Below are positions 32,840 to 44,102 of a DNA stretch of 64,000 nucleotides, in pieces. Both the position numbers and the translations under genes were made by a program. The notes beneath the pieces are model-generated. The model saw only the letters and a list, made by a program, of their open reading frames with translations. It did no database searches and was not told the origin of the DNA. The stretch is from Gibbula magus. Lineage: Eukaryota; Mollusca; Gastropoda; Trochida; Trochidae. The first letter of the stretch is position 1; every line of letters begins with the position of its first letter. The stretch spans positions 75,974,436-76,038,435 of the forward strand of contig OW388291.1 in the NCBI GenBank assembly GCA_936450465.1, given 5' to 3'.

Positions 32840-33370
32840 ACTTGATTCATCCTTTGGGGGCTTTATTTTGCTCCAGAAAAGAAGACGAAACTATATTTTA
32901 GGTCGAGGCCTCTGTAGTCCTTATTCGTGGCCACAGAGTAGTCATATCTACAATTTATAATCCAGAGTGGCTGAGGAGTTTGCAACATTGGTCAAGGTTT
33001 TTAAATCGTGAACACCCGTGGCTCTTATTTAGAGCCACAGGGTCGACAACTCTACAATTTTTTACAATTAAGTCTGTACACCATATGTCAGACTTCAAGG
33101 ATGTTTCGTTCCGGAGAAGAATATACAAATCGATTTAGGGCATGGCCTGTGAGACCCTTATCTGGGGACACAGTGCCACCAAATTGACAATTTATAATCC
33201 CCATTGGCTAAATTGTCTGTCAACAAAATTTAAACTTTCGACACCGTTTCATTCTGGATGAAAATAGATTTAAGGTAAATGGCCTGTGAGGCCCTTATTT
33301 GGGACCACAGTTACCGAATCTACCATTTATAATCTCAATTGACCAAGAAGTCAAGTTCTCTAGTGTCAGT
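32840..33370. repeat. Diverged tandem units with CCTTATTnGnGGCCACAG
   Basis: Four diverged units of roughly 110-160 bp share a GAGGCCCTTATT / GACCCTTATCTG / GGCTCTTATTTA core, a following CCACAG, then CTACAATTTATAATC and GGCCTG. Gene 1 intron 2 shows one similar unit near 9715. It lies inside gene 2 intron 2. Confidence 0.6.
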
Positions 33371-33663
33371 GGTTCTGGAGAGGAAGTCGAAAAAGCAAAA
33401 AAGTTTAATGATGGACAGAAAACATAACATGTCATAAGCCCATCGTGCCAATAAGGCCTGATGGGATAAAACGTATCCTGGTATTGTATTTCTATTAAAA
33501 TGTAACTATTCAAATCACCCTCCTTTTTGAGCAGAAGAAATCAGAACTTCACATTACTTCATCATCTGTATTGTATTATAGTGGATTCACACATATTACT
33601 ATCCAAAATTAAAAAGACAACAAATTGGAAGAAAACTGAACTTATTTTATTGTTTGATCCAAG

Positions 33664-33755
33664 GTGAAGGGAATGACGTTAAATTTCCCCTGTCAGCCAT
33701 CTAACGGTTCCTCTGTTGTTGTATATGGGAGACTGCCGTTAAATGAACTGATAAG
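33664..33755 (+). CDS. Gene 2 exon 3: start of galectin-like domain
   Basis: It lies between TGATCCAAG and GTGAGT, is 92 nt, begins in phase 0 and leaves two bases. It reads VKGMTLNFPCQPSNGSSVVV, YGRLPLNELI. Compared with gene 1 it has one extra codon (a 3-nt indel at YGR), so the frame is kept. Joining to exon 4 gives Arg-Phe, the pair that starts strand S3 in galectins. Confidence 0.75.
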
Positions 33756-35900
33756 GTGAGTAGATATATGTTCAAGCACCTGAGTCGACAACATATACTT
33801 TTATATCAAGACTGTACTCACCCTTGTCTTCAGTCACTCTACAGGTTAACCATGCATCCATTTTACCTGGAATAAAATAATATGATACCTAGTCAGTATG
33901 CAATAGATTCTAAACTAAATTTAGAGTAACAAACCACATGCTCCCCATTAAAACAGGACGTTGGTCCGGTGTAATGAAGAAAATGGGTCCTCGTTGAATA
34001 AGTGACCAGGACCTAATTTCAATGTTGAAAAAGTGACTGCATTATCGTTGTATTTTTGTTCCACCTGTTAAATTTGGTCCCCACTGCGGTCACTATTTAA
34101 ACGGATACATTTTGCAGGTCACCTTCTCAACGTTGAAAAGTGTGCATTTTCTGAAAGTGTCACTGTCATGCTTGTTGATAGCATATAAGAGGAACATTAT
34201 AAATAGTGTCAGATAAAGTTGTTGAATTCTGATTCTGATCAATAGCCAATGCATACGAAACCGTGTAAGCGCATTTGTCGGGGTATAGCAACCTACGACC
34301 CGCCATGTGACAATATTCAAACGGGTTTTACGGATGATCTTGACCCTTGATGGAAAAGCGAAGTTAAACGGTTGCCCGACTCGGAATTTCAGAATCGGAA
34401 TTAACAATCTGTATGCATTTTAAAAATTTGTTTGCATGAATAAATTATGTCAATTAAAAAATGTGTCTCTCTTGTGATCTTCATGTAGGTGTTAACCTTA
34501 AAATCGGATATTTTAGTCGCAGATTTATCTCCCTTGACAGAGCGGTAAACTCTATACTACTTTTTGCTGTTTCACAGTGTGCGGAGTTCACAAAAGAAAA
34601 TAAATCTATATGTTATCGGAAATGAGTGAAATAAAAAAATAATGGTCTAAAGGGTAATAAATTCGTTACACAGTGTTTTAACAGGATGTAAGGTACTGTA
34701 CTTCCCTTGTATCTTCCGTATTTCCTTCGGCTGCACAGGAAAATATACAAGTATACAAGGGTCTTACAGTCCTTCTAGTTTTAAGAAATTAACTTACAAC
34801 TTGAATACGTATTTTTTCAAATAGCGTATTTGGTATATTTTTAGGCTGTTAGAAATATATATACATTGATATATCCATGTGTGTGCTTTATTTAAATGTT
34901 CGTAATATGCATATGATGTGAATCCGTTCCTTAAAAAAGGAAATTCATTGACAAATTTAGTGACACCTGTCAAATTTTAGTAAGGGCCGAATCTGGTGAA
35001 CTTTAAGTATCATTTCGAGGTGAATCGCCCTAACCAGTGTGCAGTTATTCTTTGTCATTCCATTTTAGACCGAATCAGGCCTCACACAATGACCCGTACG
35101 CGTCCTCAACACAAACAGATCGGATCTTGACAGATTTGTTCTTGATTATGATAGGGCTAGGTTTATTTGAAAAAAAAATCATTTTCATGAATGACGACCC
35201 AATTTCCCCACAGAGGACACTCCACTAACACTCTCTTACGCTAACCGCTCGACGATATTTCGTGATTATATTCCCCTAACGGTGAACATACACCATCCTA
35301 TACTTTTGTCCACTCATGTCTGAATGCATCATCGACTGACTTCTGTCTTGTAAGAAATGTGTTCACATCACACATGTGAAAAGAGTATAGTGTTATCGAC
35401 GGTTACGGGAACATACCGATTGCTCATTTTGAATCGACGTCTCTGATTGCATCCAATCAGGTTTCAAAATTTGTATCTCGTAAACTCGTCGATTCATTTC
35501 CGGACCAGAACTATTCATATCTTTCTGAAATACTGCATGTGGGAGTGCATTACCAATTTACTGAAGTGGTGCCTTTTGATATTTTTCAGATTTCTTAAAA
35601 TTTACATTATTACGTATCCATGAAAACGAGTTGGAATTGTACTGTTAAGGGATAGGTTCGTGTCCTGTGCAGAACTCAAACTATTCATTGTATTTTTCTT
35701 AAACTGCGCATATGTATTACCCAATAACTGCATAAACAATATGCATTCTATTATATCAAGGCTATACTATACCTGTAATACCCACAACGCGGTGTCGTTA
35801 TTTTGAGGTACTTGAATTCACGCAACTGCTCCTATGAGTCTGATCAGACTCTGATGTCAAATATCACACCAGAGGAAATAACCTGATTGGTTGTAAATGA
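33756..35900. other. Gene 2 intron 3, left part
   Basis: The first 0.15 kb resembles the start of gene 1 intron 3; beyond that the two introns differ. A 104-codon minus-strand frame (34093-34407) has no recognisable domain. From about 35460 to 35740 there are decayed sequences resembling the 152-bp repeat (TTTCCGGACCAGAACTATTC, GTGCCTTTTGATATTTTTC). No gene was seen. Confidence 0.45.
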
Positions 35901-35913
35901 TCTTGATTTCATT

Positions 35914-35995
35914 TTGGCTGGAATCGAACCACCAACACAGGTATATGTAAACTAGCAGCTTGTCAACTGCGCCAATGCGACAGTGACGTCAGGTA
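35914..35995 (-). mobile_element. tRNA-derived SINE head
   Basis: On the minus strand TCGCATTGGCGCAGTTGACA (A box) is followed about 40 bp later by GGTGGTTCGATTCCAGCC (B box), the spacing of a tRNA-type pol III promoter. The tRNA-like part does not fold into a full acceptor stem. The body probably extends to about 35800, but its tail was not delimited. Confidence 0.55.
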
Positions 35996-36367
35996 GTTGA
36001 TTTTTAAAGAGTATATATTTTTACTGTTAACATTATGATTTTAAAGTATATTTATGAGGATTTGGTGGGAAATATTGTTATGATTGATAGCAATGTTTTT
36101 GTGTTTACTTCTGAAGTGGTATTATGATTTTTGTAAAGAAATCGCTCTTTAACAGACATCGTTTACTGCTAATGGAAATAGGATAATTGTATTACCTTGC
36201 TGAATTGTTTGATCAATGAGATCTCATACACAAAATCTGTATTAATTATTTAATCTTCGCTTTGTCACATTCTGTTGTGTTTGTATATTTGCAAGGAACA
36301 TACTATACTCAGGCCAAAATAAAAAAAAATTTTGAAAACAAAATACACCACAGTTATATTGGTGAGT

Positions 36368-36372
36368 GTGAC
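36368..36372. repeat. Target-site duplication of the gypsy element, left
   Basis: GTGAC directly precedes the left LTR and is repeated at 41425-41429 after the right LTR, a normal 5-bp duplication for Ty3/gypsy integration. Confidence 0.95.
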
Positions 36373-36606
36373 TGTAGAATTTACACATTTAAGTTTTGGT
36401 TCTGGCCTGCATTTAAGCACGTCTCGCTCTCAGAGAAAACACAACTCCGTTTTAAGCTGTCACGCTCCCACTGCATTTAATCAAGACTGACAGGATACAT
36501 ACTACTGCGCATGCGTCGTCGGCGCAGGGTTGCCACAATTCAGGAATCGAATGCGAAATGCGGATCGCGATGTCATGAGAGACATTCTGATATTACAAAC
36601 ACTACA
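36373..36606 (-). mobile_element. Ty3/gypsy LTR (3' LTR in element orientation)
   Basis: It is 234 bp, starts TGTAGAATTT and ends ACACTACA (TG...CA). It is identical to the other LTR except for one base (C near 36561 against A near 41379). Next to it inside the element is TCCCTTTTTAACTTTTT, which on the minus strand is a purine-rich polypurine tract (AAAAAGTTAAAAAGGGA). Confidence 0.95.
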
Positions 36607-37178
36607 TCCCTTTTTAACTTTTTAAAAAAAAATGGAATATAGACTTACATTTTTTTATAGACAAAAATAACATTTTAAAATCCCCAACAAAATGATCTTA
36701 TTTTCCAAATTGATAAATATTTTATCATGACTTGAATTAAAATAATATTTTAATTCCCACTGAGAAAATATTACTTCTCATTTTTTCAAATAATATTCCA
36801 AACAAGAAAATTACAAAGTTATTTACTTGTTATAATAAATTCAAAAAGCTTTATCATTATAAAAAGAAATAATTATTTTCTATGATAAGAAAACATTTAC
36901 CATTAATAAACATGGCAATAAACACTATAAAGAAAAACCTCATTCTTGGGCTAGGTCAAAGTAACCTTACTAGGTCATGGTGACCTTATGTCATAGCGAC
37001 ATTATCATTTATCCAAAAACTAAGAAAATTCCACAAATTATGAAATAAAATATAAAAAATTGGGATGTCCCTACACAAACAATACCGCCATCATGTCAGG
37101 AACAGACTTAGTTCCAAACATTATCAAAATTCAAATTTTAGAGTTCATTTGTTTTGGTGCCATTCCTGAAAGAAACAT
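36607..37178 (-). other. 3' untranslated region of the gypsy element
   Basis: AT-rich, with a TAGGTCAAGGTGACC-like pair (ACTAGGTCATGGTGACC) near 36970 and the polypurine tract at the LTR edge. No coding frame was seen. Confidence 0.6.
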
Positions 37179-37391
37179 TTAAGAGTCCATAAAACCAAGT
37201 ACAAAATCTTTGTACTTAGTTGGCACAGTTCTTTCACGTCGTGGTCTCGAACAGTTCATGTTCTCGGCGTCAACAGTCACCGACCCATCAGCATGGCCCG
37301 TGGTAGCATCGTGTACATCAGTGTTATCAGCCTTACTGACATACTTCTTCACATGTGTCACATTTCTCTTGTAGAGCTGGCCATCTTCAGT
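37179..37391 (-). pseudogene. C-terminal tail of the gypsy polyprotein, beyond an in-frame stop
   Basis: The frame continues directly after the TGA at 37394-37392 for 70 codons, ending in a stop. It has a basic, Arg-rich patch (SRPRRERTVPTKYKDFV), usual for the end of integrases in this type of element. Same frame and no gap mean a single stop interrupts the polyprotein. It may be a point mutation or a read-through site. Confidence 0.7.
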
Positions 37392-40300
37392 TCAAACTTT
37401 TACCATGTTCCCATACTTATTCACAACAGTATATGGCACTTTGTGAAAATTTGTAGAGAACTTGTCCTCGCGTAGTTGCTTCTTAACGAGAACTTTGTCA
37501 CCAGTTTCAACTGCTGACGGCTTAGCATTTCTCTTACAGTCTATATAATCCTTTCCCTTTCTCTTCAGTTCACTGTCATGATCACGCACTTCAATGTCAC
37601 AGCCGAAGTCATCAATGCCTGGTAACTTCGTCCTTATTGTTCTGCCGAACAACAATTCACTTGGCGTCTTCCCTGTCGTTGTGTGAGGTGTACTTCTGTA
37701 CATCATGAGGAATGGAGTCATTTCAGTTTTCCAATTCTTCCCCTCGACTTGAGCTATGCGGATTCTCTTCAGAATTGTCCTGTTCTGTCTTTCGACTTCT
37801 CCATTTGCTTGAGGCCAATAGGGTGTACTTGTGTTATGCTTTATTCCATGGTGTTTCAGATAGTTCCGAAACTTCTCACTGACGAACTGTCTTCCGTTAT
37901 CTGTCTGCAGACTAAGTGGTAGTCCATGAGTCAAGAACATGCGTGACAAACAGTCTATGACAGTCTCTGACGTAGTACTTTTGATGACATCTAGTTCAAA
38001 GTACCGGCTGTAGTAGTCTATCACAACTAACACATGTTCACCCGTCGGTAGTGGACCCATCAGATCTGCGGCGAGATGTTGCCATGGTGACGTTGGTAAC
38101 GGCGTTCTGTATACTGGTGGTGGTGAGTTTTCTGAGGAGACTACTTGGCATCCATGACACGACTTGCAGTATTTCTCCACATCCGAGTCAACTCCAGGCC
38201 ACCACACTTTGGATCTAAGACGCTGTTTCATTTTGACAATCCCAGGGTGTCCTTCATGTGCTAACTCTAACACTTTTACCCTAAGTTCACATGGAATCAC
38301 AATTCTGGTACCTCTCAGCACTAGTTCCCCCACTGCAGATAGCTCATTCCTCATTGGCAAATATCTAGTGTTCTTCAGTGTATACCACTTCCCTGACAGC
38401 AAACAACTTCTTAACTCATTCAATTCTTCATCGCGGTCAGATGTCCGTTCGATGTCTCTTGTCGTCATGGCTACAGGTGAAGATTCCGTTGCGACGAACC
38501 GAATATACTGTTCTGCTTCTTGAGATGCAGGTGAACTCTCGTTGCTTGTATTTCCCAGTCGTGACAAACAATCAGCAATATTGTTGGTTCCTTTGATGTA
38601 TTTCACCCTGTAGTCATAGCCTTGCATTCTCAGTACCCATCTTTCGATACGTGCACAGGGTTTCGATCTTGGCGCATAGATGAACTGTAACGGTCGATGA
38701 TCTGTGAGGAGTTCAAATGGCGCCCCATAGAGATACTTATGGAAATGTTCACAGGCCCACACAAGAGCAAGAGCTTCTTTTTCTGTCTGAGAATAACGTT
38801 TCTCAACGTCTGACAGACTCTTACTGGCGTAGGAGATCACTTTGTGCACACCATTCTGAACTTGGACGAGTACAGCTCCAATTCCAACTGGACTGGCATC
38901 CGCTATCACCTGCGTAGTTGAGTGTTTATCAAAATACCCTAAGACTTCAGCACTGGCTAGACACTCTTTCAGCTTGTCGAATGATTTCTGCTGTTCAGGT
39001 CCCCATTCGAACTTCGTGGTTTTCCTTGTCAATTTTCTTAAGGGCTCAGATATCGTTGCCAGATTTTCGATGAACCTGCCGTTGAAGTTGACAAGACCAA
39101 GGAAACTTCTGACTTCCTTAGCGTTTGTCGGCTCTCTTGTCTCCAGCACTGCTTTCACTTTGGCTTCAGCAGGACTCACTCCCTCTTCACACAGTACATA
39201 TCCCAGAAACTTCAGCTTTTCCATCCGGAACTGACATTTCTCCGCATTCAAGGTCAATCCCTTCTTCATCAACACTTTCAGAACTTCTGCCATTCTCAGG
39301 TCGTGTTCTTCAACAGTTGCACCATGTACTATGATATCGTCCATGATATTTCTGACACCTTCACAACCTTGCAACACCTGTTGTAGTATTTTCTGGTACA
39401 TCTCTGGTGCACAGCAAATCCCGAACATCAGACGCTTGTATCTGTAGAGACCCTTCGGTGTACTAAACGTAGTGATATGCCTCGATTCAGGTGAGAGTTC
39501 AATCTGGTGATATGCCCATTTCACATCTAACTTGCTGAACACAGAACTTTTGTTGAGATCTTGCAGCACGTCGTCAATCATTGGCATTTGATGAACTGCT
39601 TCGTTGGCCGATCTCATGTCCACGCAAACGCGGATATCTTTACCTCCTGGCTTTGGCACTATCACGAGTGGAGAAACCCAATCACTTGGTCCAGATACTT
39701 TCTCTATAATGTCCAAACTTTCCAACTCTTCGAGTTTCTTGTCAAGTTTCTCTTGCAGATGATATGGAATTCTTCGGAGTGGCTGAATTACTGGAGTCAC
39801 CTCCTCAACAATTGGAACAGACAACTGATAATCTTCGAGTTGATCAAATCCAGTGAACAGTTTTGGAAATTCTTTCACAAAGTCTCTGGGAGTGTGTAGA
39901 AGATTCATGTTAGGTCCGAGCACCAGTATTCCGAGTTTCTGAGAAAGAGTACGTCCCAGAAGTGGAGGTCCATCATGGTTCACTACAACGAACTCAGCAT
40001 TTCTCACGGTCACTTCTCCTGCAGTAATGTTACAGTTAAACGTACCAAGCACTGGCAGAGGTTCATTACTACCATATGGAAAAATGTCTCTAGTTTCCCT
40101 CTGTGAAGTACATTTGATACCAGCATTCTTTAAATTGTTCCAGTCCTGAGAACCAATCACATTACATGTTGAACCACTATCAATCAACACTGTAAGTGAA
40201 ATTCCTCCAATATTTGCTTCAATCTTCCCATCATGTAACTCAGTTGAAGTTGTCTCTTTCACCATAAATGCATAGTCTGTATCTTGGTCATTATCACACT

Positions 40301-41159
40301 TATCAGCACAATCAGTCATCTGTCTGACCTTTCCATGACCTTTACCTCTTCTTCCAGTCTGTGGTTTTCTTGTATGGTCTGATATCCTCGTACGGCACAT
40401 TTTTTCAAAATGTCCCTTTATCTTGCACTTACTGCATGTCTTCTTTCTTGCTGGGCAACTTTCATCCTTGGAGATGTGTCCCTTGTTGCCACACCTGTAA
40501 CATGTAATGTCACTTTTGAAATTCTTCCCAAAATGTCCTCTATTTTCAAACTTCTTGAAGCCTGTCTGTGCACTATTCCTCATGGCATTAACTTCCAATG
40601 GCTTTTCAATACTTCTAGCTTGACTTTCTGATTCTTCCTGGGCCCTTGACACAGTCAGTAAATTGTCCAAAGACAAATCACCCCCTTTTTCCAACAACTT
40701 CATCCTCAGCGTGTGTGAAGTACATTTTTCAATTACTTGGTCACGAATCCTCTCTTCTATCTGCCCGATATCACCGAATTCGCAATTGTCAGCTTGTTGT
40801 CGAAGACGAGTGATGAACTGCGACACTGTCTCGTTGGTCTGGCACATGGCACGAAACACGTGACGTTCATACGGCACATTAACACGTGGTTGGAAGTAGT
40901 CGTTGAGCGCCATTTTCGTTTTCTCGTATGCGTCTCCTTCTGTCGGTAACACCAACGTGAAGAAAACATCCTGCACTGATAATCCCGCTGTGTGTAGTAA
41001 CAAAGCTTTCTTCTGTTCCGCATTCTTTATTCCCTTTCCATCTGAATAAAGTTCGAAAGAACGTAACCATCTTTTCCAGCGAGGAGCGAGACTGGCAGTG
41101 TCTGAACAGTCAAACGCTTGCAAGTTGTTAATGTCAATTAACTTCATTGACCCAGACAT
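37392..41159 (-). CDS. Ty3/gypsy gag-pol polyprotein (1255 aa to first stop)
   Basis: One frame encodes, in order: gag; two zinc knuckles (Cys220-Cys223-His228-Cys235 and Cys242-Cys245-His250-Cys255); an aspartic protease with LIDSGST (Asp327); reverse transcriptase (about 455-640, with KLDVKWAYHQI and the catalytic pair in NIMDDII, Asp607-Asp608); RNase H (ADAS Asp754 and LLTDHRPL Asp820); and integrase with an HHCC zinc site (His968/His971, Cys1001, Cys1004) and a DDE triad at Asp1032, Asp1087 and Glu1123. Fused gag-pol without frameshift and an Ile in place of the usual Tyr before x-Asp-Asp fit Mag/K02A2.6-like lineages, as I recall them. All catalytic residues are present. The frame ends at a TGA that cuts off a short in-frame tail. 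Confidence 0.97.
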   Translation of the reverse strand: MSGSMKLIDINNLQAFDCSDTASLAPRWKRWLRSFELYSDGKGIKNAEQKKALLLHTAGLSVQDVFFTLVLPTEGDAYEKTKMALNDYFQPRVNVPYERHVFRAMCQTNETVSQFITRLRQQADNCEFGDIGQIEERIRDQVIEKCTSHTLRMKLLEKGGDLSLDNLLTVSRAQEESESQARSIEKPLEVNAMRNSAQTGFKKFENRGHFGKNFKSDITCYRCGNKGHISKDESCPARKKTCSKCKIKGHFEKMCRTRISDHTRKPQTGRRGKGHGKVRQMTDCADKCDNDQDTDYAFMVKETTSTELHDGKIEANIGGISLTVLIDSGSTCNVIGSQDWNNLKNAGIKCTSQRETRDIFPYGSNEPLPVLGTFNCNITAGEVTVRNAEFVVVNHDGPPLLGRTLSQKLGILVLGPNMNLLHTPRDFVKEFPKLFTGFDQLEDYQLSVPIVEEVTPVIQPLRRIPYHLQEKLDKKLEELESLDIIEKVSGPSDWVSPLVIVPKPGGKDIRVCVDMRSANEAVHQMPMIDDVLQDLNKSSVFSKLDVKWAYHQIELSPESRHITTFSTPKGLYRYKRLMFGICCAPEMYQKILQQVLQGCEGVRNIMDDIIVHGATVEEHDLRMAEVLKVLMKKGLTLNAEKCQFRMEKLKFLGYVLCEEGVSPAEAKVKAVLETREPTNAKEVRSFLGLVNFNGRFIENLATISEPLRKLTRKTTKFEWGPEQQKSFDKLKECLASAEVLGYFDKHSTTQVIADASPVGIGAVLVQVQNGVHKVISYASKSLSDVEKRYSQTEKEALALVWACEHFHKYLYGAPFELLTDHRPLQFIYAPRSKPCARIERWVLRMQGYDYRVKYIKGTNNIADCLSRLGNTSNESSPASQEAEQYIRFVATESSPVAMTTRDIERTSDRDEELNELRSCLLSGKWYTLKNTRYLPMRNELSAVGELVLRGTRIVIPCELRVKVLELAHEGHPGIVKMKQRLRSKVWWPGVDSDVEKYCKSCHGCQVVSSENSPPPVYRTPLPTSPWQHLAADLMGPLPTGEHVLVVIDYYSRYFELDVIKSTTSETVIDCLSRMFLTHGLPLSLQTDNGRQFVSEKFRNYLKHHGIKHNTSTPYWPQANGEVERQNRTILKRIRIAQVEGKNWKTEMTPFLMMYRSTPHTTTGKTPSELLFGRTIRTKLPGIDDFGCDIEVRDHDSELKRKGKDYIDCKRNAKPSAVETGDKVLVKKQLREDKFSTNFHKVPYTVVNKYGNMVKV

Positions 41160-41170
41160 AGTTCACACTA

Positions 41171-41190
41171 CCTTGAATCCTCGTCGCCAA
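41171..41190 (-). promoter_or_regulatory. Primer-binding site of the gypsy element
   Basis: Just inside the 5' LTR the minus strand reads TTGGCGACGAGGATTCAAGG. The TGG start pairs with the CCA end of a tRNA. The specific tRNA was not identified. Confidence 0.75.
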
Positions 41191-41424
41191 TGTAGAATTT
41201 ACACATTTAAGTTTTGGTTCTGGCCTGCATTTAAGCACGTCTCGCTCTCAGAGAAAACACAACTCCGTTTTAAGCTGTCACGCTCCCACTGCATTTAATC
41301 AAGACTGACAGGATACATACTACTGCGCATGCGTCGTCGGCGCAGGGTTGCCACAATTCAGGAATCGAATGCGAAATGAGGATCGCGATGTCATGAGAGA
41401 CATTCTGATATTACAAACACTACA
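41191..41424 (-). mobile_element. Ty3/gypsy LTR (5' LTR in element orientation)
   Basis: It is 234 bp, TG...CA, and matches 36373-36606 at all but one position. It is followed by the GTGAC target duplication at 41425-41429. Confidence 0.95.
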
Positions 41425-41429
41425 GTGAC

Positions 41430-43372
41430 GTTACAGTTAAAATATCCACTCCTGCAGTCCTCGTTAACGTGTTTGTATGTATATATGTGGCGTGTGTTTA
41501 TAGTGTCTATGTAATGGACACACATACTTGGGTACGAATGTAATTTTTATTATTAAATATATATAGATCAGATATAAATTGGCGACCTTTCCAAAATAAA
41601 AATACTTTTTTTTTTATCGTTTTCCTCGGTCCGATACTAATAAACATGCTCGGCACAGCCATGCATGTTTATCAGTATCGTACCTCGTAAACACATTCCC
41701 TCTGTTGTCCTATACACAGTACCAGTATCTGACCTAAAACAATGACAAAAGACATATCGTTACAAATCCTTTGTTTAAATCCTCATTCACCAGCACACTG
41801 ATTACATTTATACCATTTCTTCAAATCACTAGTCGGTACATGTATCATTGATATTACACATTAAATCGTAGTCCACAAGCCCAAGCACCCAATCACCAAA
41901 ACAAGCCGTCAGACAACAAAGAAAGCAGTCACTTGAACATTGCACGAGCATGAAACAACATTGTATTGACACACAATAACTCTGTAGCAAACTGATTTAC
42001 ATTTTCACCTTATAATATATTATATATTATAACATTATGTATATAAGATAAGGAACAGTTAAAATGGGAACTAATAGAACAATAACAATAATTAGAGAAC
42101 CTCTTAGATTGACCAATGTAGGTTTGAAAGATAAAATATGTTCTGATTTCTTGAAATTTCAGATCTGCATTGTCACGAAGAGTAACTCACAATTAATGTT
42201 CAAAGTGGTAACACTGAGTAAATTTGACATCATTGCAGTTCTTTGTACATTATATGATTTACACTCCAACAGATAGTGGTGGGATATTTCATAAACATTT
42301 CAACAGAACAACTTGGGGTATCGACAATACCGACACGGAAGAGATAATCATTTAATGGAAAACACATGTAACGTTTTTCTGTAAGTATGGTATTACAGTT
42401 TCTTGGTCCAAAATCTAAATATTTAGGTAAAGCTTTATGTTTGAAAACAATATCAGACCTCCAATAATTCGATGACAAACGGCAAAAGGTGTGGAGGAGC
42501 ATGGGAAATCGCGGGTAATAGGCACATTTCGCAAACATAATGGAATAGGAAATGTTTTCAACGTTGAGAAAATATCCAGGACCTTTTCCCAGTAGGGGTC
42601 AGTTTATTAACTCCCTCATCCATAAGCCAACACAGGACGTTAGATAAATTATGATTGTTTTAACAATACTGTTCTCCACTTGTCGGGTAATGCGTGAAGC
42701 GGACGTGGACAACATGGCGAGCCCAAACATGGAAGGGTACAAGGCTGGGTAGTTTCATTCACGTTTTGGTGACTTTTCGATGTGTGTGATTACACAGAAG
42801 GGAAAATCGAGGTCACAGAACCTAACACGCAAAGACCGCGCCAGGTATTGGCTGTCATTAACATTGAAAGAGTTGCGCTGCACATGTTTGGAATAATCAA
42901 TTTTCACGGGTATCGTAAGCTTAGTGACCATTTTCGATGAATGAGCACCTATATTTGCAAAATAAGTAATTTTTCTGCCAAACAATTTAAATACGATTGA
43001 TGATAACACAAAATAATCACAAATGCATGTTTTATGACGTCAAACGTGTATTAAGATGTTAAGATTGAGACATGAATGAGGAGCAATGACGTCTTTCCAA
43101 ACAAAACATTTCGCATTACATTATGCTCGTCATGACTACCAGAAGGGGCTCCTTATTAGATACCCGCAAACCAGAATTGAGATACTCCTTTCTTATTTCA
43201 GTCAGCTCACCTTCAGTCTTCCTGATTGTCCGAGTGATCAGGTAAATCTTAAACATTTGTAAATAGATTTTAAAACTCATGTGTGATGGTTAATCAAATA
43301 CCATTACAGACGATGATGGAAAGCATGATCTGTAAAATACTCCCTGAATTTACCTGTATTATTTTGTTACAG
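41430..43372. other. Gene 2 intron 3, right part
   Basis: From about 42603 to the end it aligns with gene 1 intron 3 (14347-15102). The stretch 41430-42600 has no clear relative in the window. A 102-codon minus-strand frame (42230-42538) has no recognised domain. A possible 36-nt micro-exon lies at 43206-43241, the counterpart of 14938-14976. Confidence 0.5.
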
Positions 43373-43571
43373 GTTTACATCCATTCTGAGTGGTGACAAC
43401 TGTGCCTTCTTCCATATCTTGTTCCCACATCACTATAGAATGACATATAGACTTCGTATGAAAACACCATTGGATAGTACTATTACTCTTTACTCAGATA
43501 AAGCCACAGTTAAACAGAGACCCGATCTGACCTTCAAACTTGGAATATGGATTCATGAAGATTACTTTAAT
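43373..43571 (+). CDS. Gene 2 exon 4: core of galectin-like domain
   Basis: It follows ATTTTGTTACAG and ends before GTAAGT; it is 199 nt, as in gene 1. It reads FTSILSGDNCAFFHILFPHH, then TYRLRMKTPLDS, ITLYSDKA and LTFKLGIWIHEDYFN. The last strand fits the galectin F-x-L-x-I pattern. Differences from gene 1 are mostly amino-acid replacements in the first third (GDNCAFFHILFPHH against STNCDFLHILLGYH), while the last third is nearly invariant. Confidence 0.8.
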
Positions 43572-43798
43572 GTAAGTTGAATAAATCTTTATGTTTGGCT
43601 TATAGCAATATCCAGTGTTATAATCTTATATACATGCAGAGAAAATACAACCATTTATAGTTTTGAGATGACCCCAGACATGCCAAAAATGGGGTTTCTC
43701 ATGTAAAAATATCCCACTCGCTTGCTTTGTTTTTCGCTAAACAATCAATCGCTTTTAAGTGAAGGTTCTGTTGGAGTATACTCCATTTTCTTCATTAC

Positions 43799-44102
43799 AT
43801 GGGGGGCGGGATAGCCAAGTAGTTGGCGCGTTCGACTTCGGATCAAGGGGTCTGGGGTTCGGCAACTTTGTCTGCAGTAGAGAACTGTTTTACACGCAGA
43901 AAGGTTTGGGTGCAATGCTACACTGAATCTCAGCGTAGTACCACCCATGGTTCGCTAGTTCCAGCCGATGCTCTCAGGTTTCACCACAATGCATAGCCAC
44001 ATGGCTTTGCGGGCTTTCTCCCTGCCAAAATACTGGCAGCCTCTATGTAAGTGAAATACTCTTGAAAGCGGCGTTAAATCTGAACTCACCTCATCTCACC
44101 TC
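43799..44102 (+). mobile_element. tRNA-derived SINE (molluscan type), 304 bp
   Basis: It starts with GGGCGGGATAGCCAAGTAGT (A box) and GGGGTTCGGCAAC (degenerate B box), and ends with GTGAAATACTCTTGAAAGCG, GCGTTAAA and a CTCACCTCATCTCACC tail. A 7-bp target duplication TCATTAC flanks it (43792-43798 and 44103-44109). Gene 1 intron 4 has the empty site near 15535. It is more GC-rich than its surroundings. The 3' domain is like that of common molluscan SINEs, as remembered. Confidence 0.8.

Larger units (their letters stand above)
36373..41424 (-). mobile_element. Ty3/gypsy LTR retrotransposon, complete and young
   Basis: The 5.05-kb element on the minus strand has 234-bp LTRs, a 5-bp target duplication, a primer-binding site next to the 5' LTR, a fused gag-pol frame and a polypurine tract. 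LTR identity is 233 of 234, indicating recent insertion. It lies in intron 3 of gene 2; gene 1 has no element at the matching intron. No envelope-like frame was seen; the 3' untranslated part is about 0.57 kb. Confidence 0.95.

Noticed and set aside
34093..34407. 104-codon minus-strand frame
   Set aside because: Composition looks random, with no domain or conservation in the window.
37683..40949. Plus-strand frames across the gypsy element
   Set aside because: Antisense shadows of the gag-pol frame; no independent domain.
42230..42538. 102-codon minus-strand frame
   Set aside because: No recognisable domain, no splice context and no counterpart in gene 1 intron 3.
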